Assembly (NCBI GenBank): GCA_003552485.1
Contig: PUMX01000433.1
Span: 1 to 7,911 of the forward strand
Direction: 5' to 3'
Length of the DNA stretch: 7,911 nucleotides
DNA from: Candidatus Hydrogenedentota bacterium
GTDB lineage: Bacteria > Hydrogenedentota > Hydrogenedentia > Hydrogenedentales > SLHB01
Shown: in pieces, positions 1 to 4,847 of the stretch
How the letters are laid out: every line of letters begins with the position of its first letter
How positions within the stretch are numbered: position 1 is the first letter of the stretch
Translations under genes and position numbers: made by a program
Notes under the pieces: model-generated
What the model saw: the letters and a program-made list of their open reading frames with translations, nothing else
Database searches by the model: none
What the model was told of the DNA's origin: nothing

Positions 1-1218
1 ACTCTCCACAACCGCCAAGCGTTTAATGTCTTGCGCAGCCCGCTCCGCGGCATTTTGCCGCAGCTCTTCCTCGACCGTGTCGCGCTCTTCGTTGGGAACC
101 TCGCCCCAGTCTTTATCTTTATAAAGACTGTCGTACCACTGATTGGTCATCCGCTCGACCAGCGTCTTGGGCAATTCAAACGAACTATTCTCAATTAACG
201 CCTTCAACGCGCGCTCCTGGACGATTCCTGTGGTTTGCTCTTCCATGCTCTGGCTCAGGGTCTCCTTCACCTTGGCGCGCATGTCCGCCAAATCCTCGTA
301 TCCCTGCTCCTTGGCAAACTCGTCCGTCAGCTCGGGTTGTTGCTTGCGCTTGACTTCTTTCACTTTAATTGTGAACTGGGCCTGTTTGCCGCGCAGTTCG
401 GCATTGCCCATGGTCTCGGGCAGGGTCACTTCGCATGTGCGCTCCTCGCCCGCTGTCGCGCCCTTAATCGCCTCTTCAAATTCGGGAAAGAACCGCTGAG
501 TGCCAAGGATATAGGGGTAATCCTGGCCCGTACCGCCCTCAAACGGTTGGCCGTCCACCTTGCCCTCGAAGTCGATGACCACTTGATCACCGTCGGCCGC
601 AGCGTCATTCACGGTCTCATAGGCGGCGGCCCGCGAACGAATGCTGTCCAGCGCTTCGTTGAGTTGTTCTTCGTCCACCTTCAGGACCGGTTTCACAACC
701 TCGATGCTCTCGTAATCACACAGTTCGGCCTTTGGTTGAACTTCGAAATTCATTGTGAACGTGAGCGGTTCGCCCGATGGATGATCTTGCACATTCTCGA
801 GACCCTCGACATCGGGCTCGGTAATCGGGTGCAGCTCTTTATCTTCTACAAGCTTCTTGAAAGCGGCCGAAGCAAGCTTTGAGGCCACATCCGCCTTCAC
901 CACTTTGCCAAACTTGCGCTCGAGCAGTTTGCGCGGCGCGCGTCCACGCCGGAAGCCAGGCACTTCAGCTTCCTGTTTCAGCTCGTCGAACATCTCTTCG
1001 GTTTTCGTGGTTTCATTAACCGCCGGAATCGAGACCTTGACTTCGTACTGACAGTCGCCTTTGTAATCGACCTCGAATTCAGGGTCTTCAACAAAGGGGC
1101 TTTCTTCCTCTTGCTCGGCGCTTGTATCTTCCGCAGCCTGATCGTTAGCCGCGACGGCCGTCTCGGTGGTCTCGTCGTCACCGTTGGTTTGCTCGTTCTT
1201 GTGCTTATCGTCTGCCAT
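1..1218 (-). CDS. tig: Trigger factor (ribosome-associated chaperone / peptidyl-prolyl isomerase), C-terminus cut by window edge
   Basis: Trigger factor docks on ribosomal protein L23 at the exit tunnel, shields nascent chains and has FKBP-type prolyl isomerase activity. The reading frame is open from ATG at 1218 to base 1 (406 codons), so the 3' end lies outside the window. Residues 88-95 read GFRRGRAP, matching the conserved ribosome-binding GFRxGxxP signature. A PPIase domain follows, roughly residues 200-290, with stretches such as VVIDFEGKVDGQPFEGG and FEEAIKGATAGEE that resemble the E. coli protein. The region after it (PELTDEFAKEQGYEDLADMR) starts the C-terminal chaperone arms. In E. 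coli the signature lies near residue 43, so this protein has about 45 extra N-terminal residues, rich in Asp and Glu. The start has only a weak upstream purine stretch (GAGA, GCGGA). The gene begins 20 nt after tRNA-Leu on the same strand and is probably cotranscribed with it. clpP, clpX and lon often follow tig in other bacteria, but that part is not in the window. Confidence 0.95.
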   Translation of the reverse strand, partial: MADDKHKNEQTNGDDETTETAVAANDQAAEDTSAEQEEESPFVEDPEFEVDYKGDCQYEVKVSIPAVNETTKTEEMFDELKQEAEVPGFRRGRAPRKLLERKFGKVVKADVASKLASAAFKKLVEDKELHPITEPDVEGLENVQDHPSGEPLTFTMNFEVQPKAELCDYESIEVVKPVLKVDEEQLNEALDSIRSRAAAYETVNDAAADGDQVVIDFEGKVDGQPFEGGTGQDYPYILGTQRFFPEFEEAIKGATAGEERTCEVTLPETMGNAELRGKQAQFTIKVKEVKRKQQPELTDEFAKEQGYEDLADMRAKVKETLSQSMEEQTTGIVQERALKALIENSSFELPKTLVERMTNQWYDSLYKDKDWGEVPNEERDTVEEELRQNAAERAAQDIKRLAVVES

Positions 1219-1238
1219 GTTCCGCTGTTCTCATTTGT

Positions 1239-1323
1239 TGGTGGGCGAGGCGGGAGTTGAACCCGCACACCTTGCGGTACTGGATCCTAAGTCCAGCGCG
1301 TCTGCCAATTCCGCCACTCGCCC
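1239..1323 (-). tRNA. tRNA-Leu (anticodon UAG), CCA encoded
   Basis: On the minus strand the acceptor arms GGGCGAG (5') and CTCGCCC (3') pair perfectly, with discriminator A and a genomically encoded CCA at 1239-1241. The anticodon stem CTGGA/TCCAG encloses the loop CTTAGGA, giving anticodon TAG (UAG), which reads CUN leucine codons. The D-arm region GCGGAATTGGCAGACGC is typical of tRNA-Leu. A long variable arm with ACC/GGT pairing marks a class II tRNA. The T arm GCGGG-TTCAACT-CCCGC is intact. All conserved elements are present, so the gene should be functional. It lies between a strong promoter and tig, so its 3' end processing would also create the 5' end of the tig message. Confidence 0.97.
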
Positions 1324-1585
1324 ACTGGTTACTCCGATTCCGTAAACAACAGGCAGCGCCCCGTTTGGTGAAATCTACGAGGAAATCATGCGCCTGAGAG
1401 ATGTTCCGTCCGTTGACGCGAAGAGCTGGCGCAGGCTGAATCCATGGCGCCGCCCACCCTTCGACAAGTCGGGATTCGGACCACAAATCAGCCCTTACGC
1501 AAAGGCGAAGGATACCCTTTAAGCGCAGCATTGTCAACAGCAAACGCCGCTTAGGGCAGAAAGACGCTTGCCACGCCGCCCTTAA
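1324..1585. other. Intergenic region: leader and promoter of tRNA-Leu/tig
   Basis: These 262 bp separate the hydrolase stop from the tRNA. Apart from the promoter at 1509-1537, I see only short complementary stretches, for example TCAGCC (1488-1493) with GGCTGA (1434-1439). A weak AGGGC/GCCCT pairing follows the hydrolase stop without a T-rich tail, so I do not call a terminator there. An ORF can be read through the tRNA on the minus strand, but it overlaps the tRNA and is not a gene. Confidence 0.5.
1509..1537 (-). promoter_or_regulatory. Sigma-70-type promoter for tRNA-Leu and tig
   Basis: The minus strand carries TTGACA (1532-1537), a perfect -35 box, then a 17-bp spacer and TATCCT (1509-1514) as the -10 box, matching TATAAT at four of six positions. 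Transcription would start near 1502. This leaves a leader of about 180 nt before the tRNA 5' end at 1323. I find no second tRNA or convincing ORF in that leader. The promoter sits just downstream of the alpha/beta hydrolase gene, so the tRNA-tig unit is likely expressed independently of it. Confidence 0.7.
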
Positions 1586-2548
1586 TCACTCTTGATTTGA
1601 GCTGCTTACCTCCAGTTTTTCGTTGAACCAGTTCGCCATGATTTCTACCTCGTCGCGGATCGTGGGCCAGCCGTGTCCCGCACCGGACACAACAATGAGT
1701 TCGGCATCCACGCTCGCCGCCTCGAGGGCCTCCATAACCGCCTCGGACTGCTGCAAGGGGACGACCGGATCCGCATCGCCATGAATGAGCAATACGGGCG
1801 GCATATTTTCCGGGACATCGAGGCGGGCGGGGGAGACGGAGGCTGCGGCCGCGCGGATTTCCTCGAGCGCCCGTTCGCGGCCATCGCCAAAGAGCAAGTC
1901 GGCGATGTTGCGCAACCGCTCGCCGCCTATTGCGTCAGGCTCGCCGCCTTCCCCAGCTTCAGCCGCTACAGTATCGCCGCCGCTCTCCCAGTCGAGGAAG
2001 TCTGTAGGGGGGAAGAAGGCCGCGGCGGCCTGAATTCTCGCACTGTGCCGCATCACAGGATCCTCGGCCTGGGGATCGCCATTGTCAGCGGTCATTGCGG
2101 TCAACAGCGCAAGGTGCCCACCCGCTGAGGCGCCCAACATGCCAATCCGCTCCGGATCAATCTCGAACATATTAGCGTGATGCCGGATATAGCGGGTGGC
2201 ATAGTGCAGATTGTCCGTCATTTCTTTAGCGGTCCACTTGGTTCTCGAACCCGGCCGCACCATGAACACGGTGTATCCGTGAGCGCACATGACATCGAAT
2301 ATGCCGGCGTCGATGTGGTCGTTAAGTTGAGCCGCTCCACTGTGCCAGGCTCCACTAAGCACATCGACCAAGGCCATTCGGTTCGACTCGCCGACAGGCC
2401 GCCAGATATCCATGATAAGACCGGTCCCGTGGATGACGCGGTAGACATGATTCTCCTCGCGCTCGAAGGTTCCCTCGTCCGCTTGGCTCATTACCGGCGC
2501 CAGCACACCCACCACCAACACAAGGCACAAACCTCGAGCACAAATCAT
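1586..2548 (-). CDS. Exported alpha/beta hydrolase (esterase/lipase-like, BD-FAE / COG0657 type)
   Basis: A 320-residue serine hydrolase with an N-terminal signal peptide. R5 is followed by the hydrophobic stretch LCLVLVVGVLAPV (7-19) and a likely signal peptidase I site after SQA at residue 23. The likely catalytic triad is S141 in GASAGG, D260 in HGDADP and H292 in GAGHGW, in the usual order and spacing. The usual HGGGW oxyanion stretch is replaced by LSGAWHSG (64-71). Motifs such as RPGSRTKW and FFPPTDFLDW recall hydrolases common in Planctomycetota and relatives. Residues about 190-235 look like an insertion or lid rich in Gly, Ala and Glu. I chose ATG 2548 because GGAGTG lies 8 nt upstream and the signal peptide begins there. 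A GTG at 2632 would add 28 residues with no Shine-Dalgarno and hide the signal peptide. It lies 106 bp after the isomerase gene and may share its transcript. The substrate is unknown; an acyl or carbohydrate ester is plausible. Confidence 0.88.
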   Translation of the reverse strand: MICARGLCLVLVVGVLAPVMSQADEGTFEREENHVYRVIHGTGLIMDIWRPVGESNRMALVDVLSGAWHSGAAQLNDHIDAGIFDVMCAHGYTVFMVRPGSRTKWTAKEMTDNLHYATRYIRHHANMFEIDPERIGMLGASAGGHLALLTAMTADNGDPQAEDPVMRHSARIQAAAAFFPPTDFLDWESGGDTVAAEAGEGGEPDAIGGERLRNIADLLFGDGRERALEEIRAAAASVSPARLDVPENMPPVLLIHGDADPVVPLQQSEAVMEALEAASVDAELIVVSGAGHGWPTIRDEVEIMANWFNEKLEVSSSNQE

Positions 2549-2556
2549 GACGTTAT

Positions 2557-2562
2557 CACTCC
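2557..2562 (-). promoter_or_regulatory. Ribosome binding site deciding the hydrolase start
   Basis: GGAGTG on the minus strand lies 8 nt before ATG 2548. No comparable purine stretch precedes the upstream GTG at 2632. This supports the shorter reading frame, which begins directly with a signal peptide. Confidence 0.65.
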
Positions 2563-2578
2563 ATAGCCGCTCGGTAAG

Positions 2579-2620
2579 CCCCCGGGTATCCTCGGCGCGA
2601 CCTTGCTGGACGCCCGGGGG
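2579..2620 (-). repeat. Inverted repeat in the isomerase-hydrolase gap
   Basis: CCCCCGGG (2579-2586) and CCCGGGGG (2613-2620) are perfect 8-bp complements separated by 26 bp. In RNA they could form a GC-only stem upstream of the hydrolase ribosome binding site. Neither side has a T-rich tail, so it is not an intrinsic terminator. It could act as an mRNA-stabilising or attenuating hairpin between the two genes. Each arm also contains the palindrome CCCGGG, so chance GC-richness is possible. Confidence 0.5.
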
Positions 2621-2634
2621 TATAACCCGCACAT

Positions 2635-2646
2635 GCCCTTAAGGGC
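2635..2646. repeat. 12-bp perfect palindrome after the isomerase gene
   Basis: GCCCTTAAGGGC is a perfect palindrome beginning 8 bp past the isomerase stop codon. It has no loop, so it would be a poor RNA hairpin; a dimeric protein binding site or chance are the alternatives. Confidence 0.4.
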
Positions 2647-2654
2647 GTTTCGAT

Positions 2655-4247
2655 TCACTTAAGCGTTTTCCGCGCGTCGCCAGCGACACGCGTCGGAATT
2701 CCGAGGTGACGGCAAGTCGCGATTAACTCCTCGAGAATATCCCCATAGCCCATGGTAATGTGGTTCGCCATATGCGTCGCCATGCATTCATCGCGACCAT
2801 AGCCCGGGATATGCACATTGGCGATGGGCCATTCATAGGTGGTCCGGCGGCGGCGATCCTCGACCTCCGCTTCGGGCAGCTTTAACACTTCACCGGTTCC
2901 GCAATCCATGCCGATTTGGCCGGCCTTCTCATAGAACCGCGCCCACGTGATGACGCCCGGCTTGGAGACACCCGAGCATGTCCCGCCGCCGAGAGGGAAG
3001 AAAACGTTGGGCTGACGGTATACCATGGCGTGCTTCCAGCCGCCATAATGGGCCGGCGGGGCAGCGCCCGAAATCTCGAAAACCCACACGAACTTGCCCT
3101 CATATTCCCGGCCCCAGCGCACATCATGCAATGTCGTCTCCGGCGCCATCCCTTTGCGCTGGTAGATGTCATTCATGATGACTTGTGGGACGGCGGAACC
3201 CAGATCGCCTTCGTTGAAGTGCACGATGGGTCTGCCCTTGTTGACGATTTGCCGGGTCTCGGGATCGCGCACATTGGGGCGATCCGCATTGTTGAGCATG
3301 CCCTCGACTAGATCCGAAGCGGGGGCGCTGCGCACCAACCCTAGCTGATAGGGAATGCCAATGGCGCTAAGGCCGTAGCGCTGATAGATACGCGCAGCAG
3401 CCGAGTACATCTTCATTTGTTCGAGCACTTGGCTGTGAACGAGATGTTCAAACTTATCCGTGCCCCAATTAAACCAAACACCCTTACGAACCAGCCAGTT
3501 GAGGTGATTTTGCGCCTCCTTCTCGTCCACCAAGTTCATTTCGGCGACAAGATCGCTTTGATTCAGCAGTTCAAGCGGCATTCCAATGGCGCCCAGCTTG
3601 TCCGGACCCAACACGGCGTTGTACATCCCCATACAGCCAGGATCCATCTGACCCAGAATCCGCTTGTTCTTCAACATGTCGGCGGCAAGGTCTTCGCCAA
3701 GCTTGTTGGCCTGGCTCGACAGCTTCAGTTTCGACGCGTCGGCAAGGTGATTGCTGCTGTGCCGAACCTCGCCTTTTTCGCACCAGGTCTGAAGTTGCTT
3801 CATGAACTGTTCGTCGTCCGCGAATGTCTCGCTCCATAAGCGCGAATACTTGACGCCAAGCCGGTCAAGCGTTCCTGCATGATTCAGCAACGCCACCAAG
3901 CCCGGCCACGTCCCGTCAAAGTTCCCGATAAGGAGTATGGGCCCCTTGTGCGTTTGCAGGCTACCCGTTATGTGATGCGAGAACGCCCAAGTGCTCAGCA
4001 CGACTGCCACGGGGGCATCGGGCGGAAGCTTGGCGATTACCTCTGCGCCTTCGCACTGGCGCATGAGAAATCCGTGCTTCCGTTTCTTGTCAAACTTTGG
4101 GAGCACCTCAGCGTTGTATCCGAGCTTCTTCAAGCCAGCGCGGAGGCTCTTCAGAGCTTGGTCCTGCATGGGCCATGCCGCGAGACAAGCCGGAGTTCGG
4201 AAGTCGCCGTTCGAAATGAGATAGATGGTCTTGTTGTTCTTGCTCAT
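2655..4247 (-). CDS. L-fucose/L-arabinose isomerase-like protein (FucI/AraA fold)
   Basis: A 530-residue cytoplasmic protein resembling metal-dependent aldose-ketose isomerases of the FucI family (COG2407-like). By motif alignment from memory with E. coli FucI (E337, D361, H528), the metal and catalytic ligands correspond to E315 in DLVEGML, D348 in NEGDLGS and H496 in NHITMGYGD. The N-terminal part (TIYLISNGD, then GPILLIGNFDGTWPG) fits the alternating beta-alpha domain, and the middle MGMYNA / LELLNQSDLVAEM stretch fits the family's second domain. It is somewhat shorter than E. coli FucI (591 residues). The start is ambiguous. ATG 4247 has GGGGAA 6 nt upstream and places the first beta strand close to the N-terminus. 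ATG 4280 has GGAGG 10 nt upstream and would add 11 residues (541 in all). The hydrolase gene follows on the same strand. The real sugar substrate cannot be told; a pathway role in fucose or another 6-deoxy or pentose sugar is inference, as no kinase or aldolase is visible here. Confidence 0.85.
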   Translation of the reverse strand: MSKNNKTIYLISNGDFRTPACLAAWPMQDQALKSLRAGLKKLGYNAEVLPKFDKKRKHGFLMRQCEGAEVIAKLPPDAPVAVVLSTWAFSHHITGSLQTHKGPILLIGNFDGTWPGLVALLNHAGTLDRLGVKYSRLWSETFADDEQFMKQLQTWCEKGEVRHSSNHLADASKLKLSSQANKLGEDLAADMLKNKRILGQMDPGCMGMYNAVLGPDKLGAIGMPLELLNQSDLVAEMNLVDEKEAQNHLNWLVRKGVWFNWGTDKFEHLVHSQVLEQMKMYSAAARIYQRYGLSAIGIPYQLGLVRSAPASDLVEGMLNNADRPNVRDPETRQIVNKGRPIVHFNEGDLGSAVPQVIMNDIYQRKGMAPETTLHDVRWGREYEGKFVWVFEISGAAPPAHYGGWKHAMVYRQPNVFFPLGGGTCSGVSKPGVITWARFYEKAGQIGMDCGTGEVLKLPEAEVEDRRRRTTYEWPIANVHIPGYGRDECMATHMANHITMGYGDILEELIATCRHLGIPTRVAGDARKTLK

Positions 4248-4253
4248 GACGTG

Positions 4254-4300
4254 TTCCCCAATAGATTCCCTCGGTTTCATCGACAGGTGGCCTCCGCCAC
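4254..4300 (-). promoter_or_regulatory. Two competing ribosome binding sites for the isomerase
   Basis: GGGGAA (4254-4259) serves ATG 4247 at 6 nt, and GGAGG (4291-4295) serves ATG 4280 at 10 nt. Most of the second site (GGAG) sits in the loop of a short hairpin with the 5-bp stem GTGGC/GCCAC (4287-4300). Both starts are in frame, so either or both could be used. Confidence 0.45.
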
Positions 4301-4847
4301 GCGCGGCCAGCGCTCCCAGCGCCGAAACTCAGCGCCGCAAACGGACAACCACACCACTCTAGACGCTTCACGTACAAGTCTCGATGTTCACTGAACCGGC
4401 CTGAGTGGATTAACGCCCAACCGGAAGGCGAGGCGATCCGTTTCGGAAACATCCAGAATCTCCCCTAGTTCAGCTATACCGCCTCGTCTACAGCTTACTC
4501 CATCATACGGCGTAAAGGTGGAAAAAGAAAACCCAATTCCCACGGGCATTTGGGCGGCCCGTTTCGTTGAGACCAGACTGCGAGCGATGGCGCTCGGCCA
4601 AATGGCGGCCAGCGCCGCGTCAGCATGCATAACGTTGCAGCGATATTGCGCGGGAACCCGGGATTCGGTAGGATATGGGCTCACTAGAATAAAGAGGAGT
4701 TTTCCCGCGCCATTAGGGGATGGTTGTTCCGCGTCTTAACGGTTTTGACATACGCGGGCTGGGCATTAGGCTTGTTCAGAGAAGGGGTTGGCTGGGACGT
4801 CGGTCTCGGGAGAGTTGGACAAGCATACTACTCGTTAAAGGGACTTT
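4281..4847. other. Divergent intergenic region without a convincing gene
   Basis: These 567 bp lie between the divergently read isomerase and ATPase genes. Short ORFs exist on both strands but have no good ribosome binding site or family resemblance. Candidate elements on the minus strand toward the isomerase include TATGAT (4502-4507), a good -10 box without a matching -35. On the plus strand TAGAAT (4685-4690) is also a good -10 lacking a clear -35, followed by AAAGAGGAG with no start codon at suitable distance. The region likely holds both promoters and could hide a regulatory RNA, but I see no conserved structure that shows one. Confidence 0.5.
4745..4772 (+). promoter_or_regulatory. Candidate promoter of the cation ATPase gene
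   Basis: TTGACA (4745-4750) is a perfect -35 box. After a 16-bp spacer, TAGGCT (4767-4772) matches the -10 consensus at only three positions. Transcription would start about 65-70 nt ahead of the ATPase ATG. The -35 box is convincing and the -10 is not, so an activator-assisted promoter or chance are both possible. Confidence 0.35.

Noticed and set aside
235..882. 215-codon plus-strand ORF
   Set aside because: It is antisense to tig, whose minus-strand product is clearly trigger factor; the plus-strand translation resembles nothing known.
1468..1484. tRNA T-arm-like stretch in the leader upstream of tRNA-Leu (minus strand GTGGTCCGAATCCCGAC)
   Set aside because: No acceptor stem, anticodon arm or D arm can be placed around it, so it is probably chance.
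1205..1543. 112-codon minus-strand ORF
   Set aside because: It reads through the whole tRNA-Leu and the promoter spacer, so it cannot be a real gene.
2549..2632. Upstream GTG start adding 28 residues to the hydrolase
   Set aside because: No ribosome binding site precedes it, the extension is polar, and it would bury the signal peptide starting at ATG 2548.
4388..4684. 98-codon minus-strand ORF in the intergenic region
   Set aside because: It needs a GTG start without a ribosome binding site and has no recognisable family features; kept only as part of the intergenic description.
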